Both the position numbers and the translations under genes were made by a program. A DNA stretch of 47,796 nucleotides from an uncultured Bacteroidales bacterium (GTDB lineage: Bacteria; Bacteroidota; Bacteroidia; Bacteroidales; Bacteroidaceae), in the NCBI GenBank assembly GCA_902799355.1, contig CADCAG010000029.1, positions 1-47,796 of the forward strand. Direction: 5' to 3'. The stretch's first letter is position 1. The number at the start of each line of letters is the position of its first letter. Below are positions 26,009 to 35,599 of the stretch, in pieces. A model generated the notes under the pieces. That model was not told the DNA's origin. It ran no database searches and worked only from the letters and a program-made list of their open reading frames with translations.

Positions 26009-27172
26009 ATGAATTTTCAAGAGAAAGTGAAGGCTTTGCGTGCTCATCATGAAGAGTTGCTGACAAGAAAGAATGAACCACTGGAGTGGGGTAATGGTAT
26101 CTATGAGAAGTATAAATACCCCATTCTGACGGCTGAACATACGCCGTTGGAGTGGAAGTACGACTTCAACGAAAAGGACAACCCTTACCTGATGCAGCGT
26201 ATCATGATGAATGCCACGCTGAACTCCGGAGCCATCAAGTGGCAGGGTAAGTATATACTGGTGGTACGCGTAGAGGGTGCCGACCGCAAGTCGTTCTTTG
26301 CCGTCGCGGAGTCACCCAACGGTGTCGACAATTTCCGCTTCTGGGAAGAGCCCATCACCATGCCTGACGATGTTATCCCTGCTACCAATATCTACGACAT
26401 GCGCATCACAGCCCATGAGGACGGTTGGATCTATGGCATCTTCTGTGCTGAGCGCCACGACGACTCACAGCCTGGCAACCTGAGTGCGGCAACGGCAACG
26501 GCCGGTATTGCACGTACCAAGGACTTGAAGACGTGGTACCGCTTGCCCGACCTGAAGACAAAGTCTCAGCAGCGCAACGTCGTGCTGCACCCGGAATTTG
26601 TGGATGGCAAGTATGCCTTCTATACCCGTCCGCAGGATGGCTTTATCGATACGGGTTCTGGTGGCGGCATTGGCTGGGCACTGGTCGACAATATTACCCA
26701 TGCTGAGATCAAGGAAGAAACAATTATCTACGAGCGCAAATACCATACCATCACAGAGGTGAAGAATGGTGAGGGACCGCATCCTATCAAGACCGCTAAG
26801 GGCTGGCTGCACCTGGCTCATGGTGTGCGTGCCACGGCTGATGGTCTGCGCTATGTGCTGTATATGTATATGACCGCCCTTGACAACCCAACAAAGGTTA
26901 TTGCCCGTCCTGGTGGCTTCTTCCTCGTTCCTGAGGGCGACGAGTATCTAGGTGACGTGATGAATGTGGCTTTTGCCAATGGCTGGATAGCTGATGAGGA
27001 TGGTAAGGTGTTCATCTATTACGCTTCGGCAGATACCCGCATGCATGTGGCAACCTCTACCATTGACAGACTCGTTGACTACTGCATGAATACGCCGGAG
27101 GATGGCTACTATACGGCAGCCAGTGTGGAGACAATCAAAAAACTAATTAACAAAAATAAGAATAATGGCTAG
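26009..27172 (+). CDS. 4-O-beta-D-mannosyl-D-glucose phosphorylase (GH130)
   Basis: A 387-residue cytoplasmic enzyme of GH130, subfamily 1. The catalytic Asp130 lies in ATNIYDMRIT, and the typical RVEGADRKSFFAVAES, HPEF and GGGIGWAL segments are present. It splits mannosyl-glucose with phosphate into mannose 1-phosphate and glucose. The epimerase encoded two genes later supplies its substrate by turning mannobiose into mannosyl-glucose. No signal peptide. The end overlaps the transporter gene by 8 bases. The pairing with an epimerase separates it from mannan-chain GH130_2 enzymes. Confidence 0.92.
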   Translation: MNFQEKVKALRAHHEELLTRKNEPLEWGNGIYEKYKYPILTAEHTPLEWKYDFNEKDNPYLMQRIMMNATLNSGAIKWQGKYILVVRVEGADRKSFFAVAESPNGVDNFRFWEEPITMPDDVIPATNIYDMRITAHEDGWIYGIFCAERHDDSQPGNLSAATATAGIARTKDLKTWYRLPDLKTKSQQRNVVLHPEFVDGKYAFYTRPQDGFIDTGSGGGIGWALVDNITHAEIKEETIIYERKYHTITEVKNGEGPHPIKTAKGWLHLAHGVRATADGLRYVLYMYMTALDNPTKVIARPGGFFLVPEGDEYLGDVMNVAFANGWIADEDGKVFIYYASADTRMHVATSTIDRLVDYCMNTPEDGYYTAASVETIKKLINKNKNNG

Positions 27173-28505
27173 TTTAAAAGAGAAAATCGGTTATGCTTTG
27201 GGTGATGCTGCCGCTGGTGGTATTACCTGGAAAGTGATGTCTATCGCCTTCCCACTATTTTTTACCAACATCTTCGGACTGACAGTGGCCGATACGGCAA
27301 CACTGATGTTGATAGCACGTATGTTTGACGTAGTGACAGACCCCATGATGGGAACATTGGCGGACCGCACACAGAGCCGATGGGGTACCTATCGCCCATG
27401 GCTCATCTATGGTGCCATCCCCTTTGGTCTGATCTTTGCGCTGTTGCTGTATACCCCCGACTTCGGCCCTGTAGGCAAACGCATCTGGGCTTATTCGCTG
27501 TACCTTATGATGATGGCCGTGTATACTGCCGTTAACGTGCCTTACGGTTCATTGTTGGGTGTCATGACAGACGATGACAACGAGAAGAATCAGTTCTCGT
27601 CGTTCCGTATGGTAGGTGCCTATGCCATGGGTTTTATCACCCTGCTGTCGTTCCCTTATCTGCAGAAGTTCGTCGGTGGTAGTGATCAGCACCAGTATGC
27701 TGTGCTGGGTGTCTTCTTCGGTGTGTTAGCTGCTGCTGGTACGCTGGCGTGTGGCCTGTTGACCAAAGAGCGTCTGAAGCCTATCCGTGCAGAGAAATTC
27801 TCGTTTAAGCCCTTCGGTGACCTGTTCCGCAACAAGCCATGGATTATCCTGACGCTTATTGGCGTATGTATGAACTTCTTCAATGGCTTCCGCTATGCCG
27901 TGGCAGGTTATATGTTCGAATATTGTATGAATGGAGAAGTCACCGTCAGTGGACTGATCATCAACTATACCGTCTTTATGACCTTCGGTGAGCTGACATG
28001 TATGATCTTCGGAGGTGTGTCACCAGTCTTCACCAAGTGGGTGGGCTCCAAGCGTATGGCCTTCATCTGGGCTGGCGTCATCTGCGTGGCGACCTCTGTA
28101 CTCTACTTCTTCATCCCCATGGATCCCAACTATATCTGGATGATGGTGGTTGTCGTCATCCTGACATCTATTGGTATCGGCATCTATTCACCCCTGTTGT
28201 GGTCTATGTATGCTGACGTTTCTGACTATGCCACAGAGAAGAATGGTACCTCTTCGACAGGTCTGATCTTCTCGTCAGGAACGATGGCCATGAAGTTTGG
28301 TACGGCTATCTCTGGTTCTTTGGTAGCCCTGTTGCTGGGTATTGCAGGATTCATCTCAGGAACCGATGCAACAGGTCAGACTATTATTACCATTACGGAT
28401 ATTGATTCTGTACAGCGCATGATCTGGGCACTGTTCTCCGTATTCCCCGCTATTATTGCGGTTATTATGATTGGATTGCTTTATATTTATCCCATTAAGA
28501 AATGA
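27165..28505 (+). CDS. GPH-family (MelB-like) sugar cation symporter, probable mannobiose importer
   Basis: A 446-residue inner-membrane protein with about 12 hydrophobic segments, of the glycoside-pentoside-hexuronide family of the major facilitator superfamily. Family features: YALGDAAAGG near the N terminus, ARMFDVVTDPMMGTLADRTQSRWGTYRPW in the first loop, and MYADVSDYATEKNGTSSTGL in the second half. It probably carries mannobiose or mannosyl-glucose into the cytosol by proton or sodium symport. It overlaps GH130 by 8 bases and the epimerase by 4. Confidence 0.88.
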   Translation: MASLKEKIGYALGDAAAGGITWKVMSIAFPLFFTNIFGLTVADTATLMLIARMFDVVTDPMMGTLADRTQSRWGTYRPWLIYGAIPFGLIFALLLYTPDFGPVGKRIWAYSLYLMMMAVYTAVNVPYGSLLGVMTDDDNEKNQFSSFRMVGAYAMGFITLLSFPYLQKFVGGSDQHQYAVLGVFFGVLAAAGTLACGLLTKERLKPIRAEKFSFKPFGDLFRNKPWIILTLIGVCMNFFNGFRYAVAGYMFEYCMNGEVTVSGLIINYTVFMTFGELTCMIFGGVSPVFTKWVGSKRMAFIWAGVICVATSVLYFFIPMDPNYIWMMVVVVILTSIGIGIYSPLLWSMYADVSDYATEKNGTSSTGLIFSSGTMAMKFGTAISGSLVALLLGIAGFISGTDATGQTIITITDIDSVQRMIWALFSVFPAIIAVIMIGLLYIYPIKK

Positions 28506-29785
28506 CAACAGTCGAGACATTAAGACAAGAGATGCAGGATGTGTTGCAAGACAACATCCTGCATTTCTGGCTTGACAAGATGCAAGACCAGGAACATGGC
28601 GGCTTCTATGGTCGTATTGATGGCCATGGCGTGCTGCATCCCGAGGCAGAAAAAGGTGCTATCCTGAATGCCCGCATCCTATGGTCGTTCTCGGCAGCAT
28701 ACCGCGTGCTGGGTAACCAAGAGTATCTGGATGCTGCCACCCGTGCCAAGGATTATCTGATAGAGCACTTCATTGATCCTGAGTATGGAGGCGTCTACTG
28801 GAGTGTGGACTACAAAGGCCAGCCGTTGGATACCAAGAAGCAGTTTTATGCTATTGGCTTTGCCATCTATGGTCTTACGGAGTATGCTCGTGCTACTGGC
28901 GACCGTGAGGCATTGGAATATGCGCTGGATCTCTATGACTGCATTGAGGAACATGCTTTCGACCGCGAGCATAACGGCTATATTGAGGCATGTACGAGAG
29001 AGTGGGGGCCTATTGCTGATATGCGCCTGTCGGAGTTTGATGCCAACTATCCTAAGTCGCAGAATACCCATCTGCATATCATCGAACCCTATACCAATTT
29101 GTTGCGCTGCCTGAAGGAGTTGCATGCTCAGGAGTCGTGCGACTATGTGCCTGTACTCGGCTCCGTGTTGCCTGTGGGTGTCACGATTCCCATGGAGACG
29201 ATGATGGCTGTCGAGGCATCGCTACGCAATATCATCGATATCTTTACTGACCGTATCCTAAATCCCGAAACGCATCATCTGGATCTCTTCTTTGAGATGG
29301 ACTGGACACGTGGCGCTGGCCGTCTGGAGAGCTATGGCCACGATATCGAGTGTTCGTGGCTCATGCACGAAGCCGCATTGGTGCTGGGCGACCAGAAAGT
29401 ATTGGCAAAGGTGGAACCCATTGTTCAGATGGTAGCAAAAGCCTCGGAGAAAGGACTGCGCCCCGATGGCTCAATGATTCACGAGGCAAACCTGGACACC
29501 GGTCATGTCGATGACGATCTTCACTGGTGGGTACAAGCAGAAAATATTGTGGGGTGGTTTAACCTCTGGCAACACTTTGGCGACGAGGAAGCACTGTCAA
29601 AGGCTGTCCGCTGTTGGCAATATGTCAAAGACAACCTCATCGATTACGAGCATGGCGAATGGTTCTGGAGTCGTCATCCTGACGGAACGCTGAATACCAC
29701 CGACGACCATGCCGGTTTTTGGAAGTGTCCCTATCATAACAGTCGCATGTGTCTGGAGATTATAGAGAGAACGGAAGCTTTGTAG
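28502..29785 (+). CDS. Mannobiose (cellobiose-type) 2-epimerase
   Basis: A 427-residue AGE/cellobiose 2-epimerase family protein with an (alpha/alpha)6 barrel. It carries the motifs HFWLDKMQDQEHGGFYGRIDG, NTHLHIIEPYTNLLRC, SYGHDIECSWLMHEAA and the C-terminal DDHAGFWKCPYHNSRMCLEI, with the conserved His residues. It converts the reducing-end mannose of mannobiose to glucose, giving mannosyl-glucose for the GH130 phosphorylase. Start ATGA overlaps the transporter stop. The stop codon lies inside the terminator hairpin. Confidence 0.9.
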   Translation: MTTVETLRQEMQDVLQDNILHFWLDKMQDQEHGGFYGRIDGHGVLHPEAEKGAILNARILWSFSAAYRVLGNQEYLDAATRAKDYLIEHFIDPEYGGVYWSVDYKGQPLDTKKQFYAIGFAIYGLTEYARATGDREALEYALDLYDCIEEHAFDREHNGYIEACTREWGPIADMRLSEFDANYPKSQNTHLHIIEPYTNLLRCLKELHAQESCDYVPVLGSVLPVGVTIPMETMMAVEASLRNIIDIFTDRILNPETHHLDLFFEMDWTRGAGRLESYGHDIECSWLMHEAALVLGDQKVLAKVEPIVQMVAKASEKGLRPDGSMIHEANLDTGHVDDDLHWWVQAENIVGWFNLWQHFGDEEALSKAVRCWQYVKDNLIDYEHGEWFWSRHPDGTLNTTDDHAGFWKCPYHNSRMCLEIIERTEAL

Positions 29786-29797
29786 CTTCCGTTTCTT
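29770..29797 (+). terminator. Terminator of the mannan-degradation operon
   Basis: AACGGAAGCT (29770-29779) pairs with AGCTTCCGTT (29784-29793) around a 4-base loop, followed by a T-rich tract. The epimerase stop is in its 3' arm. Confidence 0.8.
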
Positions 29798-29826
29798 TGT
29801 TGTATTGATGGAAAAGAAGGAAATTA

Positions 29827-29858
29827 TTTGTTTTTGTGCTTTTTATTTTGTACTTTTG
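29827..29858 (+). promoter_or_regulatory. Promoter of the PafA-type phosphatase gene
   Basis: TTTG (29827-29830), 20 bases, TACTTTTG (29851-29858), with the ATG at 29882. Confidence 0.7.
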
Positions 29859-29881
29859 CAAAAATAACTCATATATGTAGT

Positions 29882-31384
29882 ATGAAAAAGACAATTGTTA
29901 TATTGGTATTGATGGTTTGTGCATGGACGCAGTTGCAGGCACAAGAGAAGTTTAATGAGCGCCCTAAACTGGTTGTGGGAATTGTTGTCGACCAGATGCG
30001 CTGGGATTATCTTTCCCGTTATTACGACAAATTCGGCGAGGATGGTTTCCGCAGAATGATTACGCAGGGATATAGCTTCGACAACTGTCTCATTAACTAT
30101 CTGCCTACGGTGACATCCATTGGTCATACCAGTGCCTATACCGGTACGACTCCCGCCTTTCATGGCATCTGCGGTAATAACTTCTATATTGATGGTCGTA
30201 AGACGTATTGTACGTCCGACCAGTCAGTTGATCCTGTAGGTTCTGACAATCGTAAATCGGGCTGTATGTCGCCTATCAACCTGTTGAGTACAACCATTGG
30301 TGATCAGCTGCGTCTGCATACTGATTTCAAATCAAAGGTGATTGGCATCAGCTATAAAGACCGTGCAGCCATCCTTCCTGCTGGCCGTTCGGCTACTGCC
30401 GCCTATTGGCTGGATACCAAGAACCGCCAGTTTATCACTTCTACCTATTATATGACTGAGCTGCCTAAGTGGGCTCAGGACTATAATAAGGAGTTGGCTA
30501 AGAATAAAGAGTTCAAGCAGGTCGGTAAGGATGTCGGCCTGTATCCGCTGACAGGACATATTACGACGGATATGGCTATTGCTGCCCTGAAAGGCGAGCA
30601 GCTTGGACAGGGTGACGAGACCGACATGCTTTGTGTCAGCTATTCTCAGACCGATGTGATTGGTCATAAGTGGGGTACTCGCGGTGAACACACCGACGAG
30701 GCCTATCTGGAGTTGGACAAAGACCTGGCTCGTCTGTTTGCTGCCCTCGACGAACAAGTAGGGCGTGGCAACTATCTGGCTTTCTTGACGGCTGACCATG
30801 CTGCTGCACACAACTATAAGTTCATGCAAGACCATAAGCTTGCTGCTGGACAGTGGCTCTCAGCAAATGTCAAGGAGGAGTTGGAGAAGTATGTATCTCA
30901 GCAGTTGGGTAACAGCCAGCCCGTCTTGTTGGATATTCTTGACTACCGTTTCTTCCTCGATCATCAAGGCATTGCCCAGCAGGGCTTGCAGCTCCAGCGC
31001 GTGAAGGAGGTGGTGATGGATTTCCTCCGTCAGTATCCTAACATCCATTTTGTGGTTGATTTTGAGAATGCTGCTACTGCTCCTGTGCCAGCATTCTTGC
31101 GCGAGCGCATCCTCTGTGGCTACAATTCCCACCGTTCTGGTGATATTATTGTCTGTGTGGAGCCAGGATACTATGAATCTGGCAGCTGGTCGTCGCCGGT
31201 AGGTACCACTCATGGAGGGTGGAATCCATACGATGCACACATCCCATTGTTGTTCTATGGATGGAAGGTGCCGCATGGTGCTTCTTCTAAGGAAGTTCAC
31301 ATCACGGACATCGCTCCAACTGTCTGTTCGTTGATACATATTCAACAACCTAACGCCTGTATTGGAAAAAGTTTGCAATTTTAA
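29882..31384 (+). CDS. Periplasmic alkaline phosphatase of the PafA type
   Basis: A 500-residue exported member of the alkaline phosphatase superfamily. Signal peptide about residues 1-20 (ending LQAQ). Metal-binding and catalytic motifs: VVGIVVDQMRWDYL (Asp37), the nucleophile region YLPTVTSIGHTSAYTG with Thr78 as the probable nucleophile, VSYSQTDVIGHKWG, FLTADHAAAH, and THGGWNPYDAHIP near the end. PafA-like enzymes release phosphate from phosphomonoesters in Bacteroidetes and are independent of the E. coli PhoA type. It has its own promoter and is not part of the mannan operon. The ATG at 29882 opens the signal peptide; an upstream start at 29828 is unlikely because it overlaps the promoter. 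Confidence 0.85.
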   Translation: MKKTIVILVLMVCAWTQLQAQEKFNERPKLVVGIVVDQMRWDYLSRYYDKFGEDGFRRMITQGYSFDNCLINYLPTVTSIGHTSAYTGTTPAFHGICGNNFYIDGRKTYCTSDQSVDPVGSDNRKSGCMSPINLLSTTIGDQLRLHTDFKSKVIGISYKDRAAILPAGRSATAAYWLDTKNRQFITSTYYMTELPKWAQDYNKELAKNKEFKQVGKDVGLYPLTGHITTDMAIAALKGEQLGQGDETDMLCVSYSQTDVIGHKWGTRGEHTDEAYLELDKDLARLFAALDEQVGRGNYLAFLTADHAAAHNYKFMQDHKLAAGQWLSANVKEELEKYVSQQLGNSQPVLLDILDYRFFLDHQGIAQQGLQLQRVKEVVMDFLRQYPNIHFVVDFENAATAPVPAFLRERILCGYNSHRSGDIIVCVEPGYYESGSWSSPVGTTHGGWNPYDAHIPLLFYGWKVPHGASSKEVHITDIAPTVCSLIHIQQPNACIGKSLQF

Positions 31385-31440
31385 GACATTTGCGAAAAAA
31401 TATTCTACAATAATGTGCTGATACATTGAGATATATTTCA

Positions 31441-31448
31441 TACCTTTG
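31441..31448 (+). promoter_or_regulatory. Promoter (-7 box) of the small XRE gene
   Basis: TACCTTTG at 31441-31448, about 48 bases before the ATG at 31496. The -33 box is weak. Confidence 0.5.
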
Positions 31449-31495
31449 CAGGCGAGAAGTTCCAAAAGAATAGAAACTAAATCAAGACTGCAAAA

Positions 31496-31708
31496 ATGAA
31501 CATCGGTAAGCACATCGAAGAGATTCTCAGAAAGCAGGGTAGGTCAGCCGCATGGTTGGCAACACAGATACCTTGTGAACGTACTAACGTATACAACATT
31601 TTCAAGCGTAAGAGCTTGGACGTCCGATTGTTGATGAGGATAAGTGTTATATTGGAATATGACTTCTTTAAGGAGCTTTCGGAAGAGGCATTTCCAGTAA
31701 GTAAATAA
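31496..31708 (+). CDS. Small XRE-type helix-turn-helix protein
   Basis: A 70-residue protein that is almost only a helix-turn-helix fold: KHIEEILRKQGRSAAWLATQIPCERTNVYNIFKRKSLDVRLLMRISVIL. The AAWLATQIPCERTNVYNIFKR segment is the recognition unit. Proteins of this type occur singly in Bacteroidetes near unrelated genes. Targets are unknown. It has its own promoter and terminator, between the phosphatase and the nuo operon, so it is a monocistronic gene. Confidence 0.8.
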   Translation: MNIGKHIEEILRKQGRSAAWLATQIPCERTNVYNIFKRKSLDVRLLMRISVILEYDFFKELSEEAFPVSK

Positions 31709-31713
31709 TCAAG

Positions 31714-31748
31714 GCCGCTACGTAAAAAGTAGCGGCTTTTATTTTTTT
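31714..31748 (+). terminator. Terminator after the XRE gene
   Basis: GCCGCTAC (31714-31721) pairs with GTAGCGGC (31729-31736), followed by TTTTATTTTTTTT. A classical intrinsic terminator. Confidence 0.9.
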
Positions 31749-31802
31749 TCTGTTTTTATTCAAATTCTTGGTACTTCATGCTCTATTCTACTTTTTTTTG
31801 TG

Positions 31803-31810
31803 TACCTTTG
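31803..31810 (+). promoter_or_regulatory. Promoter (-7 box) of the nuo operon
   Basis: TACCTTTG at 31803-31810, 44 bases before the nuoA ATG. The -33 region (about 31779) is not conserved. Confidence 0.55.
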
Positions 31811-31853
31811 CAGGCGCTTAGAAAGCATACAATATTGTAATATATAAATTTTT

Positions 31854-32204
31854 ATGAATTTTACTTTGTTAATCACCGTCTTGGTGACGGCTTTGACATT
31901 GGTGGTTGCGGCTTACGTGGTAGCCAAGCTGATAGGACCGAGGTCCTACGCGAAGGTGAAGGGTGAACCGTATGAGAGTGGTATACCCACGCGAGGCAGC
32001 TCATGGCTTCCCGTATCTGTGGGATTCTACCTCTTTGCCATCTTGTTCCTCATGTTTGATATAGAAACGGTATTTCTGTATCCATGGGCGGTAGTAGTGA
32101 AGGAGTTCGGCGCAGCAGCGTTGCTGAGCATTGGCTTCTTCTTGGTAGTTTTGGTTTTAGGCTTGGCATATGCCTGGCGGAAAGGAGACTTGGAATGGAA
32201 GTAA
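31854..32204 (+). CDS. nuoA: NADH-quinone oxidoreductase subunit A
   Basis: A 116-residue three-helix membrane subunit of complex I. The typical family segment YESGIPTRGSSWLPVSVGFYLFAILFLMFDIETVFLYPWA covers the loop and second helix, and the third helix ends in WRKGDLEWK. It contributes to the quinone-site side of the membrane arm. First gene of the operon; it overlaps nuoB by 10 bases. Confidence 0.95.
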   Translation: MNFTLLITVLVTALTLVVAAYVVAKLIGPRSYAKVKGEPYESGIPTRGSSWLPVSVGFYLFAILFLMFDIETVFLYPWAVVVKEFGAAALLSIGFFLVVLVLGLAYAWRKGDLEWK

Positions 32205-32935
32205 GAAAGCCTCACATCAAGAGTATTCCCTACGAGGAGTGGAATGACAATGCCTCGTTGGAGAAAATCATCGACGAGCTCCATGAGGGTGGCGTCAATG
32301 TGATTACGGGCTCTTTGGACCAGTTGATCAACTGGGGACGTTCCAACTCTCTCTGGTCACTGACCTTCGCCACTTCATGCTGTGGTATCGAGTTCATGGC
32401 CTGCGGTTGTGCCCGCTATGACTTTGCCCGCTTCGGTTTCGAGGTTACTCGTAACTCTCCCCGTCAGGCCGACTTGATCATGTGTGCCGGTACTATCACC
32501 CACAAGATGGCTCCTGCCCTGAAGCGCCTGTACGACGAGATGGCTGAGCCTAAGTACGTGATTGCTGTCGGTGGCTGCGCCATCAGTGGCGGTCCGTTCA
32601 AGTCTAGCTACCACGTTGTGAAGGGTATCGAGGAGATTGTTCCCGTTGACGTATTCATTCCTGGCTGTCCTCCACGTCCAGAGGCTATCATGTATGGCAT
32701 GATGCAGCTGCAGCGTAAGGTGAAGATCGAGAAATTCTTCGGTGGTGCCAACCACAAGCAGACCGCTGAGGAGGCTAAGCTGGGAGTTTCTAACGAGGAA
32801 CTGACATTCCGTTCTAAGCACAATGACCACCGTCGTGAGCCCATGGTTATCACAGAGGTGCCCCAGGAATTTGTAGAAGAGCTTAAGGCTAATAGCCAAG
32901 AGCCAACAGCTAAAGTAGAGGAGGAGAAGGCATGA
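32195..32935 (+). CDS. nuoB: NADH-quinone oxidoreductase subunit B
   Basis: A 246-residue peripheral-arm subunit that carries the N2 iron-sulfur cluster. Ligands are visible: Cys62-Cys63 in SCCGIEF, Cys128 in VGGCAISGG and Cys158 in PGCPPRPEA. The ATG at 32195 inside the nuoA end is chosen; longer frames would lie within nuoA. The C-terminal ~60 residues extend beyond the usual core, and end in a charged tail (KVEEEKA). Overlaps nuoCD by 4 bases. Confidence 0.95.
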   Translation: MEVRKPHIKSIPYEEWNDNASLEKIIDELHEGGVNVITGSLDQLINWGRSNSLWSLTFATSCCGIEFMACGCARYDFARFGFEVTRNSPRQADLIMCAGTITHKMAPALKRLYDEMAEPKYVIAVGGCAISGGPFKSSYHVVKGIEEIVPVDVFIPGCPPRPEAIMYGMMQLQRKVKIEKFFGGANHKQTAEEAKLGVSNEELTFRSKHNDHRREPMVITEVPQEFVEELKANSQEPTAKVEEEKA

Positions 32936-34497
32936 AGTTAGAGTTTTTATCATTTGATTTCGACAAGTTCGCACAGGAGATGCAGAACTTGAAGGACAAG
33001 AAGGGCTTTGACTATCTTGTCACTATTGTTGGCGAGGACTTTGGAACAGAAGAAGGCCTCGGCTGTGTATATATCCTTGAGAATACGAAGACTCACGAGC
33101 GTTGCTCAGTGAAGATGATTGCCAAGACGCAGAAGGATACTCCTTATCTGCCTACCGTTAGCAATATTTGGAAGGTTGCCGACCTGCTGGAGCGTGAGGT
33201 TTATGACTTCTATGGCATCGTTTTCCTCGGTCATCCCGATATGCGTCGTCTGTTCCTGCGTTCAGACTTCAAGGGCCATCCCTTCCGTAAGGACTGGCAG
33301 TTTGATGACAAGTATACGCTCGAGGACGATGTAGAGCCCGACTACGGTCTGGAGTACTACCTCGACAAGGACGGTGTCCTGCAGTCTAAGCAGAACAAGC
33401 TGTTTACCAACGATGACTATGTTATCAACATCGGTCCTCAGCACCCTGCTACTCACGGTGTGCTCCGCTTGCAGACGGTACTCGACGGCGAAACCGTCAA
33501 GCGCATCTATCCGCACCTTGGCTATATCCACCGTGCTATTGAGAAGATGTGGGAGGGTATGACCTATCCTCAAACGCTTGCTTTAACAGATCGTCTTAAC
33601 TATCTGGGAGCCATGCAGCATCGTCATGCATTGGTTGGTGTCATTGAGGAGGCTTTGGAGGTTGAACTGACTGACCGCATCAAGTACATCCGCACCATTA
33701 TGGATGAGCTGCAGCGTCTCGATTCACACCTGCTGTATACCTCTTGTGTCGCTCAGGACTTGGGTGCTCTGACCGGTATGCTTTATGGTATGCGTGACCG
33801 TGAGCATGTGCTCAATGTCATGGAGGAGACCACTGGTGGCCGTCTCATTCAGAACTACTACCGTATCGGTGGCTTGCAGGACGATATCGATCCTAACTTC
33901 GTCAAGAACTGTAAGGATCTCGTGAAGTACCTGCGTCCTACCATTCAGGAGTATATGGACATCTTCGGTGACAATATCATCACCCACAACCGTCTGGAGA
34001 ACTGTGGTCCGATGAGTCTCGAGGATTGTATCAACTACGCCGTGACTGGTCCTGCCGGACGTGCTTCTGGTTGGAAGAACGACGTTCGTAAGAACCACCC
34101 GTACGACATGTACGACAAGGTAGAGTGGGAGCAGTGCACCCTGACAGGCTGCGACTCTATGGACCGCTACCTCGTTCACATCAACGAGATGTACCAGAGT
34201 CTGAACATCATCGAGCAGCTGGTAGACAATGTCCCCGAGGGTGACTTCTACGTAAAGCAGAAGCCCATCATCAAGTGCCCCGAAGGACAGTGGTACTACT
34301 CTGTTGAGGGTGTGGCTGGTGAGTTTGGTGTTTATCTCGACTCTCGTGGCGACAAGAGTCCGTACCGCATGAAGATGCGTCCTATGGGTCTCTCGCTGGT
34401 AGGTGCTTTCGACCCAATGCTGCGTGGCCAGAAGGTTGCCGACCTCATCGCAACGTGTGCCGCTATTGATGTAGTAATTCCTGATATTGACAGATAA
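32932..34497 (+). CDS. nuoCD: NADH-quinone oxidoreductase fused subunits C and D
   Basis: A 521-residue fusion. Residues 1-130 are the 30-kDa subunit C domain (LLEREVYDFYGIVFLGHPDMRRLFL); residues from about 160 are the 49-kDa subunit D domain (GPQHPATHGVLRLQTVLDGE, HLGYIHRAIEKMWEG, ending ATCAAIDVVIPDIDR), which forms the quinone chamber with subunit B. Fused CD is common in Bacteroidetes and some proteobacteria. Overlaps nuoB by 4 bases; nuoH follows 4 bases after the stop. Confidence 0.95.
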   Translation: MKLEFLSFDFDKFAQEMQNLKDKKGFDYLVTIVGEDFGTEEGLGCVYILENTKTHERCSVKMIAKTQKDTPYLPTVSNIWKVADLLEREVYDFYGIVFLGHPDMRRLFLRSDFKGHPFRKDWQFDDKYTLEDDVEPDYGLEYYLDKDGVLQSKQNKLFTNDDYVINIGPQHPATHGVLRLQTVLDGETVKRIYPHLGYIHRAIEKMWEGMTYPQTLALTDRLNYLGAMQHRHALVGVIEEALEVELTDRIKYIRTIMDELQRLDSHLLYTSCVAQDLGALTGMLYGMRDREHVLNVMEETTGGRLIQNYYRIGGLQDDIDPNFVKNCKDLVKYLRPTIQEYMDIFGDNIITHNRLENCGPMSLEDCINYAVTGPAGRASGWKNDVRKNHPYDMYDKVEWEQCTLTGCDSMDRYLVHINEMYQSLNIIEQLVDNVPEGDFYVKQKPIIKCPEGQWYYSVEGVAGEFGVYLDSRGDKSPYRMKMRPMGLSLVGAFDPMLRGQKVADLIATCAAIDVVIPDIDR

Positions 34498-34501
34498 TAT
34501 T

Positions 34502-35590
34502 ATGTTCGATTTTTCTATAGTAACACAATGGTTCGACCAACTGCTGCAGTTGACACTGGGTTGTCCTGAATGGTTGGCGATATTGATTGAGTGCGTATTG
34601 GTCGGCACAGGTATCCTGCTGGGATATGCGCTGATCGCCATCGTACTGATATTTATGGAGCGTAAGGTCTGCGCCTACTTCCAGTGCCGTCTGGGCCCGA
34701 TGCGAGTAGGTTATTGGGGCTTGCTGCAGGTGTTTGCCGACGTGTTCAAGATGCTCGTTAAGGAGATTTTCATCGTCGACCGTGCCGACAAGGTGCTCTA
34801 CCTTGTTGCTCCGCTCTTGGTGATTATTGGTTCTGTTGGTGCCTTCTCATTCCTCCCTTGGAACAATGGCGCTACCATCCTCGACTTCAACGTGGGTGTG
34901 TTCCTGCTTACTGCCATCTCTTCGATTGGCGTGGTAGGTATCTTCCTGGCTGGTTGGGGTTCTAACAACAAGTACTCAGTACTTTCTGCCATGCGTGGCG
35001 CTGTGCAGATGATCTCTTACGAGATGTCGCTGTGTCTCTGTCTGATTACCGCTGTCATCCTGACAGGTACCATGCAGATGTCTGGCATCGTTGAGGCACA
35101 GACCGGTCCTTGGAAGTGGCTCATCTTCCAGGGTCATATCCCCGCCATCATCGCCTTCTTCGTATTCCTCATCGCAGGTAATGCTGAGGCTAACCGTGGC
35201 CCGTTCGACATGGCTGAGGCTGAGAGTGAGTTGACTGCCGGTCACCATACCGAGTATTCTGGTATGGGCTTCGGCTTCTTCTACCTCGCTGAGTTCCTGA
35301 ACCTCTTTATCATCGCAGGTATCGCTGCTACCGTATTCCTCGGTGGTTGGGCTCCTGTGAACATCGGCGTTGCCGCTTTCGACCAGGTGATGAACTACAT
35401 CCCCGGTATCGTATGGTTCATGGGTAAGGCCTTCTTCCTGGTATGGATTCTGATGTGGATTAAGTGGACGTTCCCCCGTCTGCGTATCGACCAGATCCTG
35501 AAGCTGGAGTGGAAGTACCTCATGCCGCTGGCTCTCCTCAACCTCGTGATCATGACTGTTGTTGTGGCCCTCGGCCTATATATTAAATAA
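34502..35590 (+). CDS. nuoH: NADH-quinone oxidoreductase subunit H
   Basis: A 362-residue membrane subunit with about eight to nine helices. Family features are MERKVCAYFQCRLGPMRVGYWGLLQVFADVFKMLVKE and NRGPFDMAEAESELTAGHHTEYSGM. It connects the quinone pocket to the proton-pumping arm. The ATG at 34502 is chosen over a TTG at 34487, which overlaps nuoCD. Confidence 0.95.
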   Translation: MFDFSIVTQWFDQLLQLTLGCPEWLAILIECVLVGTGILLGYALIAIVLIFMERKVCAYFQCRLGPMRVGYWGLLQVFADVFKMLVKEIFIVDRADKVLYLVAPLLVIIGSVGAFSFLPWNNGATILDFNVGVFLLTAISSIGVVGIFLAGWGSNNKYSVLSAMRGAVQMISYEMSLCLCLITAVILTGTMQMSGIVEAQTGPWKWLIFQGHIPAIIAFFVFLIAGNAEANRGPFDMAEAESELTAGHHTEYSGMGFGFFYLAEFLNLFIIAGIAATVFLGGWAPVNIGVAAFDQVMNYIPGIVWFMGKAFFLVWILMWIKWTFPRLRIDQILKLEWKYLMPLALLNLVIMTVVVALGLYIK

Positions 35591-35599
35591 GGTATAGCA